This document shows, piece by piece, positions 16,200-25,691 of a DNA stretch of 64,000 nucleotides. The stretch comes from an uncultured Lachnospiraceae bacterium (GTDB lineage: Bacteria > Bacillota > Clostridia > Lachnospirales > Lachnospiraceae), in NCBI GenBank assembly GCA_910580195.1, contig CAJTWA010000010.1, forward strand, positions 1-64,000, given 5' to 3'. Each line of letters opens with the position of its first letter. Within the stretch, counting starts at the first letter, position 1. The translations under genes and the position numbers were made by a program. The notes beneath the pieces are model-generated. The model made no database searches. It had not been told where the DNA came from and worked only from the letters and a program-made list of their open reading frames with translations.

Positions 16200-16895
16200 A
16201 TGTCTATTGATATTTTCCAAGGAATGTTCCAAAATGGGGGCACACAGGATGTCCTGCCCCTTCAGTTCCTGCTCTGCCTTCTGGCATCGCTGGCAATTGG
16301 GGTATTCCTTGCTTTGGCCTACACCTTTAAGGCCCGCTATACCCAAAGCTTTGTTGTCACCCTCGCCCTGATTCCGGCCACGGTATGCCTTGTCATACTG
16401 CTTGTCAATGGCAGCATCGGGGCAGGGGTTGCGGTCGCCGGGGCATTTAACCTGGTAAGGTTCCGTTCCGTCCCCGGCTCCGCCAAGGAAATCGGCGCCA
16501 TTTTCATAGCCATGGGAACCGGCCTTGCAGCAGGCATGGGGTATCTGGGGTACGCCGTGGTTTCTGCCCTCATCCTTGGGTGCATCAGCATTTGCTACAC
16601 CCAATTTGGGTTTGGGATCCCAAAAAATGCCAGCCAAAGGAAAACGCTGCATGTGACAATCCCAGAGCACCTTGATTATACCCAAATATTCGACAGCCTG
16701 CTGGGCCAGTATGCCACAAGCCATGAACTCCTCAGCGTAAAAACAACAAATATGGGGAGCCTGTTCAAGCTTACCTACCAGATTACTTTAAAGGACAGCA
16801 GCATGGAAAAACAGATGATCGACGACCTGCGCTGCCGGAATGGGAACTTGGAAATTATTGTTTCCCGGGAAGAAACTGCAGTATACGAACTGTAA
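16200..16895 (+). CDS. DUF4956 membrane protein
   Basis: This 231-residue protein has four predicted membrane helices in its first 140 residues (LQFLLCLLASLAIGVFLALA, FVVTLALIPATVCLVILLV, VAVAGAFNLVRF, AIFIAMGTGLAAGMGYLGYA) and a cytoplasmic alpha/beta tail. AGAFNLVRFRSVPGSAKEIG is a highly characteristic family motif. GGAGG precedes the ATG. DUF4956 genes are commonly found beside VTC-domain genes, and the pair is thought to act together at the membrane; the exact reaction is not established. Confidence 0.9.
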   Translation: MSIDIFQGMFQNGGTQDVLPLQFLLCLLASLAIGVFLALAYTFKARYTQSFVVTLALIPATVCLVILLVNGSIGAGVAVAGAFNLVRFRSVPGSAKEIGAIFIAMGTGLAAGMGYLGYAVVSALILGCISICYTQFGFGIPKNASQRKTLHVTIPEHLDYTQIFDSLLGQYATSHELLSVKTTNMGSLFKLTYQITLKDSSMEKQMIDDLRCRNGNLEIIVSREETAVYEL

Positions 16896-17059
16896 GCAGG
16901 CGTACGGTACAGGCGGGCTGTTTTTGCCCCTTAAGGTGCCACGGTTTTATTGCAGGTATACGGTAACAGGCAGGCCTAGCCGCTTTGCTCCTGTTAAAAG
17001 CCATCCGTCTATTGCAATATATTAAATTTAAATATAATAAGTAAGGAGGTTTGAAAATT

Positions 17060-18748
17060 ATGTTGAAGAAAAAATTATTTTTTATACTTTTCGCCATAAT
17101 GGCTATTACATCCGCAGGGTGCAATGGAAAGAGCCAATCTTCTGGGACCCAAGACGTTTCCCCAGACGCCCCTTCCAAGGAAGAGCCCAGCGGGATTGCC
17201 GCTAACTCCCAGCCAACCGAGCCCCGCAGCATAGAAGGCTTGTTCAGCGACCGTGACAAAGAAATTGGCTATGACGAAACAGAAGCCATCCAGATTCAGC
17301 TAAATGGGAATACTGCAAACTGTGATTCCCCTTCTGTTTCCATTTCCGGTACTTCCGTCACCATTTCCAAGGAAGGAACCTATCTTCTCTCCGGGTCCTT
17401 GGACCACGGAATGGTAATTGTGGATGCAGGGAAGGAGGATAAAGTCCAGCTTGTGCTAAGCGGGGCATCCATCCAAAGCGATTCCAGCGCCCCTATTTAT
17501 GTCAGGCAGGCAGATAAGGTATTCCTGACTTTAGCTGACGGCAGTGAAAATACATTGACAGCGTCTGGGGAATATATCGCCATAGACGACAATAACATTG
17601 ATGCCGCTATTTTTTCAAAGGATGATTTAACTTTAAATGGAACTGGGACGCTGAATATCCAGAGCAATTATGGGCATGGGATTGTTTCCAAAGACAGCCT
17701 CGTGGTTACAAGCGGTAATTACCAAATAACGGCAGCCCGCCATGGGCTGAGCGGCAAGGACAGCGTGTGCATTTTAAATGGAGATTTTACATTGGAGGCC
17801 GGAAAGGATGGCATCCATGGGGCAAATGATGACGATGATACTCTCGGTTTTATTTTCCTTGCAGGGGGGAATTTCCAGATTTCAGCAGAAGACGATGGGC
17901 TCCATTCCGATGCAGACCTGACAATCCAAGATGGGACAATCCAGATTTCAAAAAGCTATGAGGGGATAGAAGGGAAAACCATTGATATCCAAGGCGGTAC
18001 AATTTCTGTTACTGCACAAGACGACGGGCTGAATGCCTCGGATGGCAGCGGTTCTGAAACAGGATGGGATATGCAGCAAAATTCCAGCAACAGCAGCATT
18101 TACATCCGTATTTCCGGCGGCTCCCTTAACATAGATGCTGGCGGGGATGGGATTGACTCCAATGGAAACCTCTTTGTGGAAGGCGGGGAAATTTTTGTAT
18201 CCGGCTCTGCCAACGGCGGGAACGGGGCTTTGGATTATAATGGGGAGGCAAAAATTACAGGAGGGACGCTTGCCGCTGCCGGGTTTGCAGATATGGCCCA
18301 GAACTTTGGGGAATCTTCCACACAAGGCACAATGCTCGTAAGTTTCAGCACACAGGCTGCCGGAACGGAAGTCACCCTGACAGACAGCGAAAACCGTACA
18401 CTGCTCTCCTACGCCCCTGCCAAACAGTACGACAGCGTGGTGTTTAGCCATCCTGATATCACGGCAGGCAGCAATTATACGGTGCAATGCGGGGAAGAGC
18501 AAACAGAAGTTGCCATGGACACCCTAGTCTATGGCTCTGGACAAGGGATGCATGGCGGATTCCATGGCCATGGGAACCGGGCTGGCAGGAATAGGGTGCC
18601 AGAAGGGGAACCCCTGGAACTGCCAGACGGGCAGACGCCGGAAAATGGGCAGGCACCTCCTGATTTACCAGATGGGCAGACGCCGGAAAATGGAGCAGAG
18701 CTGCCGCAAATGCAGGATGGGCAGGCATCAGAGGGCGGAACCCTGTAA
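17060..18748 (+). CDS. Secreted beta-helix lipoprotein, DUF4353 / carbohydrate-binding type
   Basis: This 562-residue protein has a lipoprotein signal peptide with lipobox ITSAGC near residue 20. Residues about 90-420 are rungs of a right-handed beta-helix with repeated G-D-G and DDGL/H turns (DGIHGANDDDD, EDDGLHSDADL, QDDGLNASDG), resembling the Cthe_2159-like family that binds acidic sugars and calcium. The tail is a low-complexity Pro/Gly/Asn region with three degenerate LPDGQTPENG repeats. GGAGG is at the right distance from the ATG at 17060. Next to the VTC and DUF4956 genes it probably acts at the cell surface. Confidence 0.87.
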   Translation: MLKKKLFFILFAIMAITSAGCNGKSQSSGTQDVSPDAPSKEEPSGIAANSQPTEPRSIEGLFSDRDKEIGYDETEAIQIQLNGNTANCDSPSVSISGTSVTISKEGTYLLSGSLDHGMVIVDAGKEDKVQLVLSGASIQSDSSAPIYVRQADKVFLTLADGSENTLTASGEYIAIDDNNIDAAIFSKDDLTLNGTGTLNIQSNYGHGIVSKDSLVVTSGNYQITAARHGLSGKDSVCILNGDFTLEAGKDGIHGANDDDDTLGFIFLAGGNFQISAEDDGLHSDADLTIQDGTIQISKSYEGIEGKTIDIQGGTISVTAQDDGLNASDGSGSETGWDMQQNSSNSSIYIRISGGSLNIDAGGDGIDSNGNLFVEGGEIFVSGSANGGNGALDYNGEAKITGGTLAAAGFADMAQNFGESSTQGTMLVSFSTQAAGTEVTLTDSENRTLLSYAPAKQYDSVVFSHPDITAGSNYTVQCGEEQTEVAMDTLVYGSGQGMHGGFHGHGNRAGRNRVPEGEPLELPDGQTPENGQAPPDLPDGQTPENGAELPQMQDGQASEGGTL

Positions 18749-18770
18749 CACAGCAAAATTTTCGGAAAAT

Positions 18771-18806
18771 ATGCTGCAAATGGGCGCCACCACCCATCTG
18801 CAGCAT
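18771..18806. terminator. Bidirectional terminator between convergent genes
   Basis: ATGCTGCAAATGGG pairs with CCCATCTGCAGCAT with one bulge, flanked by AT-rich sequence (ATTTTC and GAAAAT) on both sides. It separates the lipoprotein gene from the sigma-like gene on the opposite strand. Confidence 0.65.
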
Positions 18807-18818
18807 CTGAAAATATCC

Positions 18819-19439
18819 TTAGCAATTCATAAAAGCCGCCTTATGGAAAGACTTCCCCAGATACCTCCGTAAGGAAAACTTCCGTTTCTTCCCTGCCAGC
18901 AAGCTTTGCATCTGCTGGAATATCTGCTCTTTTTCTTCTGTATCCAGATGTTCTTTTTCATATTCAAAAATATCCGTGTACACCCGGTTCAGCAAATCAT
19001 ACATATTACGGTAAACGATTTTCACGTCTTTCTTAACGGATCCGCCGATGCCATCCCCTACATAAAAACGGTAAAAAAGTTCCTGTTCATGGGGATTTAA
19101 GCAGCTTACCATCATTTCCTTTTCTTCTGCAATCTCTTTTTCAATCAGCCACGCAATGGTAGCTTCTTTCTGGTGTTCCCGCAAAAACTCCAAACAGCGG
19201 TACCTTGCCACAGAGCCTACCCAGTTCCCAAATTCATTCCTGCTGTCGTAGCTGTCCAGATGGTTCCAGATGGCTGCCACGGTATCAGTAAGGCACTCTT
19301 GCTGCAGGTGCGGCAGCGTGAATAAATGTTTCCGGATAATGGATACCAGCTGTTCCCCATGTTCCATAATGAAAAATTCTAATGCTTTCTCATTGTGGAG
19401 GCGTAACTGAACGACATAATTTTCCTTGTTTATCTTCAT
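18819..19439 (-). CDS. Sigma-70-family (ECF-like) factor
   Basis: This 206-residue protein has a region-2-like segment (about residues 35-95, LQQECLTDTVAAIWNHLDSY then GNWVGSVARYRCLEFLR) and a region-4-like segment (NPHEQELFYRFYVGDG ... KIVYRNMYDLLNRVY). Its C-terminal ~50 residues are charged and unrecognised. Region 4 departs from the usual recognition-helix consensus, so DNA binding may be atypical. No anti-sigma gene sits next to it. The start is supported by the family pattern of short leading residues; the ribosome site is weak. Confidence 0.72.
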   Translation of the reverse strand: MKINKENYVVQLRLHNEKALEFFIMEHGEQLVSIIRKHLFTLPHLQQECLTDTVAAIWNHLDSYDSRNEFGNWVGSVARYRCLEFLREHQKEATIAWLIEKEIAEEKEMMVSCLNPHEQELFYRFYVGDGIGGSVKKDVKIVYRNMYDLLNRVYTDIFEYEKEHLDTEEKEQIFQQMQSLLAGKKRKFSLRRYLGKSFHKAAFMNC

Positions 19440-19609
19440 AGGAACACCCGCCCTTCCCTATTTGGTGCATATGACGTATTGGTTATGTAAAAATCCTACC
19501 ACAGTTATTTTCATTATTTCTTTCTTTATTTCTTAATTTTTTCTTATGTTTTCGGGCTTACCTTAAGACTACAGTGTACAATGAAAGGGGGAAATCTTTG
19601 GAGCCGGAC

Positions 19610-19790
19610 GGCAATTCCGGGCAGCCCTTCCCCACTCAAACTGGGCAACGTTCCGGCGAACTAACTGCTAACTCCGACTAAGGGATTTCAGGAAAGCCTT
19701 CATCCCTAAGTCTGCGTAAGCAGTGGATTTCGCCTCCACTAAGGGCGCCCATGAACCGTTTGCTTAGGGGAAGGGCAGCCCGGAATTGCC
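19610..19790 (+). repeat. 181-bp structured repeat, copy C
   Basis: This is a complete copy. The outer arms 19610-19633 and 19767-19790 are complementary over 24 bp with a single mismatch. The core matches the other copies almost exactly, and the copy is followed by TGTGTATTG. It lies in the ~490-bp gap between the sigma-like gene and the phosphoesterase gene. Confidence 0.92.
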
Positions 19791-19881
19791 TGTGTATTGA
19801 AAGAAAAAATTCGCTGTAATATTAATAGCAAACACTGAAATAGGGGAATCTTTGGAACTGGGCGGCTGTTTTATGGCGAAA

Positions 19882-19928
19882 CCTCCAATAAGCCTGCCAT
19901 ATGGAAACTTGGGCAGGCTTATTGGAGG
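19882..19928 (-). terminator. Terminator hairpin of the phosphoesterase operon
   Basis: A perfect 17-bp stem (19882-19898 with 19912-19928) ends one base before the phosphoesterase stop on the minus strand and is followed there by TTTCGCC. The T-run is short, but the stem is very strong. Confidence 0.65.
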
Positions 19929-19929
19929 C

Positions 19930-20823
19930 TCAGTTTACATATCCGGCCAAGGATTCTGGCCCTTCTAGGACGTCCCGGCCAATATAGAGCATGTTGTCCT
20001 CCCGGACTTTGGTGCTCCATTTGACAAGGGAAATCGTCCCCCGTTCCAGTTCCAGCGCCGTGATGCAGCGGGGATGCACGCAGCTCCCGTCGTTAAAGTA
20101 ATACCCCTCTCCCGGCTTTGGGAACGCTGGGCGGTGGGTGTGGCCGGCTACCAGCAGGGTTTTGTGCTTATTTGCCCATTCGGACAGCCGTTTTTCGGTT
20201 TTTTCTTTTTTCTGGTAGTTTTTGGCTGCGCTGGTAGGGTCGTTGCAGCCTGCCAGTTCCAGCGGGCGCCAGAGGTAGCGCACCAAAAACCGGGTAACCT
20301 TCCATATGGTGTCGTTCCAGAAATCCCCTTGGTGGCCGTGGACAAGGAACAGTTCCACGCCGCTGCACGGCTCCTGCAGGCGGATGGCCTCATGGACTTT
20401 CATATCCGGGAACAGGCTCTTTTCACAGTTTTCTGGCTCGCAGTAGTAAGAATGGCAGCGGTTCTTGAAATATTTCTCCTTTTCCTTCTTCCGGTCATGG
20501 TTCCCATAGAGCATGTAAAACCGCTGGTTTTTGTAAAATTCCCCCATCATCCAAAACTGGTTGCTGTGGATGCGGACAATTTCCTGCAGGTTCCGGTTTT
20601 CCCACAGCTCATCGCCGTCCCCCAGTTCAATGTATATGAAATTCCTCCGGTTGTAATACTGCAATGCTGCAAAGAACAAGTTTTGGTTTGCCTGAAAATT
20701 ATCCCCCCAAGTCCCATTCCCCCTATGGCAGTCGCTCATCAGAACAATGCGGCTGCCCATATGGATGGGGATGCAGAAGGCTTTTTCATATGCCTGGTCC
20801 AGCTTCTTATCGGTGCGGGACAT
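19930..20823 (-). CDS. Calcineurin-like metallophosphoesterase
   Basis: This 297-residue protein carries the metal-binding motifs of the family in order: SDCHRGNG (D-x-H) near residue 35, LGDGDELWE, YGNHDRKKEK, VHGHQGDFW and VAGHTHRP. Two metals are therefore expected in the active site. The substrate cannot be inferred; related proteins include UDP-diacylglucosamine hydrolase-like enzymes and general phosphodiesterases. The start at 20823 has GGGAG upstream. It overlaps the end of the DUF4474 gene by 17 bp, so the two form an operon. Confidence 0.9.
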   Translation of the reverse strand: MSRTDKKLDQAYEKAFCIPIHMGSRIVLMSDCHRGNGTWGDNFQANQNLFFAALQYYNRRNFIYIELGDGDELWENRNLQEIVRIHSNQFWMMGEFYKNQRFYMLYGNHDRKKEKEKYFKNRCHSYYCEPENCEKSLFPDMKVHEAIRLQEPCSGVELFLVHGHQGDFWNDTIWKVTRFLVRYLWRPLELAGCNDPTSAAKNYQKKEKTEKRLSEWANKHKTLLVAGHTHRPAFPKPGEGYYFNDGSCVHPRCITALELERGTISLVKWSTKVREDNMLYIGRDVLEGPESLAGYVN

Positions 20824-21727
20824 GCTTTTTCTCCCAAGCAATCCGCCCTGTCTTTGTGATAATGGCAAACACATGGGGGTATGCCAGCATCAGGTAGTAA
20901 ATTTTATCAATCGTCTTGGAAAAATCTTTCGTTACCCTCAAATACAGCTTGCAGTTGTGGCGGTTCTGCCACTGGACCCATTTCCGGTAAAGTTTGCCGC
21001 AGCCGGAAACCTGCGGTTTTTTCGGCCTGCAGATGCGCAGGGATACTTGGCCGTGCCAGATATGCAGGTCATCCGGCTGGTATCCTGCCCGGAAACATCC
21101 CCCGAGGAAGGCGTCCATCATGTCCCGGTCTGCAAAACTGACAGCGGCTTCTAACATCAGTTCCCCCGGATAGGAAAATTCCCCCAGCGCAAAGCCCGTC
21201 AGCCACCAGTGCTTTTCAATCCTTTGGTACATCATTTTCCCGTTTTTGTAAAGCTTCATGTTGATGGGCAACTGGCCTTCCTCGGAAACGCAGTCATAAA
21301 ATACATCCTCTGGGTTTTCTTGGCTGCCCCTCTCATTTTCCACATAAATCCCTACTTCTGCGCCAGTGGTAATCCCGTACTGCCCTTTCCAGAACTCTAT
21401 CATCCACCGCTTGCCTGCATACTCAAAGTAGATGGGCTCGCAGTCTATAATCATATTCATAACAGGGGCCATCTCATCATATATTTTCCCGTAGCCGAAT
21501 TTCCGCTGCCATGCGTCTTCCAGAGAGTAAAAAATGTCTTTTGACAGGCTGTAGGCAAAGCCGAAGGGCTGCAGGGCAAGGTTGATTTCTGCATATTTTT
21601 CCTGTTCGCTGCGTTCTTTTACAAGGTGCTTGGCTTTCCTGTGCTGCTGGCAGCGGCAGCAGATGGGGACAACCAGAAGGACGGCAAGGATTGCTAGGGC
21701 TCCCCATAATAAGTCAATCGTGTTCAA
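20807..21727 (-). CDS. DUF4474 domain protein, membrane anchored
   Basis: This 306-residue protein has one N-terminal membrane segment (LLWGALAILAVLLVVPICC) and a DUF4474-type domain (ALQPFGFAYSLSKDIFYSLE ... DCEPIYFEYAGKRWMIEFWK, GQYGITTGAEVGIY). These motifs are strongly conserved in the family, whose function is unknown. The frame opens with TTG, with AAAGGAG ten bases upstream. It is the first gene of a two-gene operon with the phosphoesterase. Confidence 0.85.
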   Translation of the reverse strand: MNTIDLLWGALAILAVLLVVPICCRCQQHRKAKHLVKERSEQEKYAEINLALQPFGFAYSLSKDIFYSLEDAWQRKFGYGKIYDEMAPVMNMIIDCEPIYFEYAGKRWMIEFWKGQYGITTGAEVGIYVENERGSQENPEDVFYDCVSEEGQLPINMKLYKNGKMMYQRIEKHWWLTGFALGEFSYPGELMLEAAVSFADRDMMDAFLGGCFRAGYQPDDLHIWHGQVSLRICRPKKPQVSGCGKLYRKWVQWQNRHNCKLYLRVTKDFSKTIDKIYYLMLAYPHVFAIITKTGRIAWEKKHVPHR

Positions 21728-21806
21728 AATGTTGCTGCTCCTTTCTTTTTTACTAATATATTCAGAAAGGAGGGGAGGGTGCGGGAAAACCCTTGCTTGC
21801 CATTAC

Positions 21807-22220
21807 TCAATAACCCTTGTCTTTTTCTAAAAATAACTCCGCCAATTGCACTACTTCTTGCGCAACAGCAATTTGCTGCATCGCTTCTTCTTTGCTTGCA
21901 ATGTAAAAATCATCATAATCACTTTTGTGGCGTATCACCTCCAGTTTTGCAAGTTTACGCCCAATGCTTTTTGGAAAAATTTCCGTATGGACATAATTTT
22001 TATTAAAGTAAGCCAGTACATCCTTGTGCCGTTTAAAGGCAACCGGCTCTAAGGCTAATACAGCCCCGATTGCATGGAAACAGGAATAATAAGCCCGATT
22101 GTTTGCCGCTTTATATTTTCCCGCTTTCCACAGAAGCCCAGAACTGTCTAAATCATCTTTTGCTTGTTCCATCTTATATTTCGCCACATCCCGGAACTTC
22201 CCGCCTAAATACCCATCCAC
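21807..22220 (-). CDS. HEPN-domain protein (toxin candidate)
   Basis: This 137-residue helical protein carries the PF05168-type motif ANNRAYYSCFHAIGAVL (Arg42, His49), a HEPN signature. Together with the nucleotidyltransferase gene just upstream it forms a classic HEPN/MNT pair, in which the HEPN protein is usually the RNase or toxin and the MNT the antitoxin. The GTG start overlaps the TAG stop of the MNT gene by one base, so translation is coupled. Confidence 0.88.
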   Translation of the reverse strand: MDGYLGGKFRDVAKYKMEQAKDDLDSSGLLWKAGKYKAANNRAYYSCFHAIGAVLALEPVAFKRHKDVLAYFNKNYVHTEIFPKSIGRKLAKLEVIRHKSDYDDFYIASKEEAMQQIAVAQEVVQLAELFLEKDKGY

Positions 22221-22543
22221 TAAAGTTCCACCCCCTCTTTGCTAATGTTATGGTAGAACATATAGGAGCCCTTCCAATAGTCGAAGTGGGCCTTGCTTTG
22301 TACAATAGGCATAATGTCTGTATCTTGTTCAAGGTTAAAGTCATATGTGAGATTAATGACTTCGTCTTCATACTCCTTAAACTCTTCCATATCCACTAGG
22401 ATCATGACATCTATATCCGAACCTTCCTTAAAATCCCCACGCGCATAGGAACCATACAGAACTACTTTTTTTATATGGCCGCCTGAAATAGTTTCCAGTT
22501 TTTTCCGGTAAAGCTGTAATATGCATTTAATCTGTTCTGGCAT
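22220..22543 (-). CDS. MNT-type nucleotidyltransferase (antitoxin candidate)
   Basis: This 107-residue minimal nucleotidyltransferase has the motif GSYARGDFKEGSDIDVMI (Gly31-Ser32, Asp43 and Asp45), the metal and nucleotide site of the fold. Such proteins AMPylate or otherwise silence a partner HEPN protein. The gene begins 24 bp after the metH stop on the same strand, so it may be partly read from the met operon promoter. Confidence 0.9.
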   Translation of the reverse strand: MPEQIKCILQLYRKKLETISGGHIKKVVLYGSYARGDFKEGSDIDVMILVDMEEFKEYEDEVINLTYDFNLEQDTDIMPIVQSKAHFDYWKGSYMFYHNISKEGVEL

Positions 22544-22566
22544 TTATGCACCCCACATTTATAATT

Positions 22567-24945
22567 TCAGGCAAACAGCGCGTTGGCATACCGCACAGAG
22601 CCCATGGCGTCCTTAGAGTAAAAGTCAGCCCCTATCATGTCCGCATAAGTCTGGGTCAGCACTGCGCCGCCTACCATGACGTTACATTCCGGCAGTTCCT
22701 GCTTTAACATCTTAATGGTAAGTTCCATGTTGGCTACGGTAGTTGTCATCAGTGCGCTTAAGCCTACCAAGTTTACCTGATGCTCTTTTGCGGCCGCAAC
22801 AACCTGCTCCGGCGGGACGTCTTTGCCTAGGTCTATGACGCGGAACCCATAGTTTTCCAGCAGTACTTTCACGATATTTTTCCCGATATCATGGATGTCG
22901 CCTTTTACCGTGGCAATGACAATGGTTCCCTTGGATTCCGAGGCGTCCCCTTGGCCTTTTAAATGCTCTTTGATGGCGTCAAACCCGGCCTTTGCGGCGT
23001 CTGCGCTCATTAAAAGCTGGGGGAGGAACACAGTTTTTGCTTCAAACCCCTGCCCTACTTTATCTAAGGCTGGGATTAATTCCCCGTCAATGACTTCAAG
23101 CGGCTCCTTGGTTTCCAATTCTTTTTTGGCTGCCTGCCCGGCGCTGGCCGAAAGGCCTTTTACCACGGCTTCAAATAATGTAATTTCGCTGCCCCCGGCA
23201 GGGATGGCTGGCTGGGAAACCTGCCCGGAATAACGCGCGATATACTCCTTGCATTGGCTGTCGCTGCCATTTAAAGCGCAAAAAGCATAATATGCCCCCA
23301 TCATGCCTTCGCTGTTTGGGTTGATAATCCCTGCGCTTAAGCCCCGGAACAGTGCGATGGTAAAAAATGCTGTGTTGGCCTTCTCCCGCTGGGGAATCCC
23401 AAAGGAAATATTGGAAACCCCCAAAGTGGTATGCACCCCTAGGGTATGGCGCACATAATCTAGGGCATCCAAGGTGGTTTTTGCATTTTCCTGCCCAGTG
23501 CTTATAGTCATGGTTAAGGTATCAATAAGCAGGTCTTTTTTCCCAATGCCGTATTTTGCGGCTTCTTTTATGATTTTTTCTGCAATTGCAATCCGTCCTT
23601 TTGCAGTTTCCGGGATTCCGTTTTCATCTAAAGTCAGGCACACCACCATGCCGCCGTATTTTGCTGCCAACGGGAATACCGCGTCCATGGATTCCTGTTT
23701 TCCATTGACGGAGTTCAGCAAAGGCTTTCCATTGTAAAGGCGCATCGCCGCCTCCATGGCCGTAATGTCAGAGGTATCAATCTGCAAAGGCAGGTCCGTA
23801 ATCCCCTGAAGGCCCGTGACAACCTCTTTCATCATCTCCACTTCGTCGATTTCAGGAAGGCCCACATTTACATCCAAAATATGTGCCCCCTTTTCCTGCT
23901 GGGCAAGGGCTTCTTTGTAAATGTATTCCAAATCCTTTTCCCGCAAAGCCTGCTTGAACCTTGATTTTCCAGTTGGGTTAATCCGCTCCCCAATAATTTT
24001 AGGCTTTCCATCCAAGGTGACTGCATGGGTATAGGAGGAAACGACGGACCGGCCCTTGTCGGATACCTCAAGCGGGGGAATCCCTTTGCAGGCCTTCACT
24101 AAGGCTTCGATGTGGGCGGGCGTCGTGCCGCAGCAGCCCCCGAGGGCAGACACCCCTTCCCTTGCAATCCCTTCCATAATAGCGGCAAATTCCCCCGGTT
24201 CTACAAGGTAGGAAGTTTTCCCGTCCACGACCACCGGGAGCCCTGCGTTGGGGTTCAGCACGATAGGCAGGGAAGAAATTTCCCTTAATTTTGGCAGGAA
24301 TCCCTTCATAATATCCGGCCCAAAGCCGCAGTTTAGGCCAATGGCGTCTACCCGCAGCCCTTCTAACATTGCCACCGCCGCTTCTAAGTCTGCCCCAGTG
24401 AGCAATTTCCCGGTTTCATCCGGCACCATGGTTACAACAATGGGAAGGCTGGTATGTTCCTTGGCCGCCAATACGGCTGCTTTGATTTCATAGGTGTCGT
24501 TCATGGTTTCAATGAGGCAGAGGTCTGCCCCTGCCCGCTCCCCTGCCATGCAGGCCGGCGCAAATGCGGCGCAGGCGTCCTCAAAGGGCAAATCCCCCAA
24601 AGGCTCCAGCAGTTTCCCAAGGGAGCCGATGTCCAGCGCGGCATAAGCGTCCTTCCCGGTTTCTGCAATGGCGCGTTTTGCTAGTTCCACGCCTTTTTCC
24701 GTCAATTCTTCGCAGGTATGGCCGCTGTCTTTCATCTTAAAAGGGTTAATGCCAAAGGTATTGGTTTTTACAATGTTGCAGCCAGCCATAAGGTACTGTT
24801 TGTGGATCTCCAAAATCACTTCTTCCTTGGTGATATTCCAAAGTTCCGGCAGTTCCCCGGGTTTAAGCCCCTGTTTCTGGAGCATGGTCCCCATGGCTCC
24901 GTCAAAAAACAGTATTTCCTTTTTCCAACGTTCTGTTATATTCAT
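22567..24945 (-). CDS. metH: Cobalamin-dependent methionine synthase lacking the activation domain
   Basis: This 792-residue enzyme transfers a methyl group from methyl-tetrahydrofolate to homocysteine. Domains in order are the homocysteine-binding barrel (1-290, zinc cysteines in NCGFGPD and GGCCGTTPAH), the pterin-binding barrel (about 310-570, IIGERINPTGK), the helical cap (about 575-665), and the B12-binding domain with DIHDIGKN at 683-690. The C-terminal SAM-dependent reactivation domain of E. coli MetH is absent; it is encoded by the gene immediately upstream, whose stop overlaps this start as ATGA. This split form is typical of Clostridia. Confidence 0.95.
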   Translation of the reverse strand: MNITERWKKEILFFDGAMGTMLQKQGLKPGELPELWNITKEEVILEIHKQYLMAGCNIVKTNTFGINPFKMKDSGHTCEELTEKGVELAKRAIAETGKDAYAALDIGSLGKLLEPLGDLPFEDACAAFAPACMAGERAGADLCLIETMNDTYEIKAAVLAAKEHTSLPIVVTMVPDETGKLLTGADLEAAVAMLEGLRVDAIGLNCGFGPDIMKGFLPKLREISSLPIVLNPNAGLPVVVDGKTSYLVEPGEFAAIMEGIAREGVSALGGCCGTTPAHIEALVKACKGIPPLEVSDKGRSVVSSYTHAVTLDGKPKIIGERINPTGKSRFKQALREKDLEYIYKEALAQQEKGAHILDVNVGLPEIDEVEMMKEVVTGLQGITDLPLQIDTSDITAMEAAMRLYNGKPLLNSVNGKQESMDAVFPLAAKYGGMVVCLTLDENGIPETAKGRIAIAEKIIKEAAKYGIGKKDLLIDTLTMTISTGQENAKTTLDALDYVRHTLGVHTTLGVSNISFGIPQREKANTAFFTIALFRGLSAGIINPNSEGMMGAYYAFCALNGSDSQCKEYIARYSGQVSQPAIPAGGSEITLFEAVVKGLSASAGQAAKKELETKEPLEVIDGELIPALDKVGQGFEAKTVFLPQLLMSADAAKAGFDAIKEHLKGQGDASESKGTIVIATVKGDIHDIGKNIVKVLLENYGFRVIDLGKDVPPEQVVAAAKEHQVNLVGLSALMTTTVANMELTIKMLKQELPECNVMVGGAVLTQTYADMIGADFYSKDAMGSVRYANALFA

Positions 24946-25619
24946 GCTGTTTGCCCTCTGCTTTCTTCCGTCCGAAATTCACAATCTATTTTCCCGCACT
25001 GGCTGCAAGTTCCCATCTGGCAGGATTCCCGCTCCTTTGCTGCCAGGCCAATCAGCGCCGTCACCGACTTGGTAGGCATCATCAGGTTCCCTTCTGTCAG
25101 GGTAAGCCCAATCCTTGTGCTGCACGATAACATGGCGCATAATTCCCGCTGGCACTCCAGCGCAAAATCACCATAACCGGGGCTGAACCGCGGGCGCAGG
25201 GAAAGGCCTCGCTTTGCGGCTTCTTTTTGTATGGAGGCCTGTACCTCATCTACGTAGGTTTCGATATAAGCTGCCCCTGCAGCCTGTGTAATGGCAGCTT
25301 TCGCCATGTTTGTGATGGAATATTTTTTTACCATAAAATCTGCGGCGCGGCCTATGGTGGCTGCAAGGAGGACGGCGTACCCGCAGCCTTCCAGGTTCTT
25401 TGCAAGGTTTGCGCTCTTAATCCTATATCCGCCTATCAGGACTTCGTCCCCCTCTGTTTTACAAGGGAATTCCTGATAAACGCTTTTGGGGGCGCTGTCC
25501 CGTTCCAATTCTTCTGCCACTTCATTGAGCAACCGTTCTGTCTGGCTGTCGATTTCCTGCCCCCGGCAGCCAAGGTACCGGAGGGTTTCTTTTCTGTCTA
25601 CTTTCATGTTAGGTCCCAT
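24942..25619 (-). CDS. Methionine synthase activation-domain protein
   Basis: This protein of up to 225 residues matches the vitamin-B12-dependent methionine synthase activation domain. It shows RFSPGYGDFALECQ (the RxxPGYG SAM-binding motif) and a C-terminal CSQCGKIDC cluster. In trans it should re-methylate oxidised cob(II)alamin on MetH using SAM and an electron donor. An alternative start is at 25607 (MKVDRKETLR); neither start has a strong ribosome site. The stop overlaps the metH start by four bases, so the products are co-produced. Confidence 0.9.
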   Translation of the reverse strand: MGPNMKVDRKETLRYLGCRGQEIDSQTERLLNEVAEELERDSAPKSVYQEFPCKTEGDEVLIGGYRIKSANLAKNLEGCGYAVLLAATIGRAADFMVKKYSITNMAKAAITQAAGAAYIETYVDEVQASIQKEAAKRGLSLRPRFSPGYGDFALECQRELCAMLSCSTRIGLTLTEGNLMMPTKSVTALIGLAAKERESCQMGTCSQCGKIDCEFRTEESRGQTA

Positions 25620-25691
25620 TTCTTTTTGTATTTTTTATGTAAAAAAACGTTCCAGCCTTTTTGGCAACGTAAAAACTGCCCTGCAGTAATT

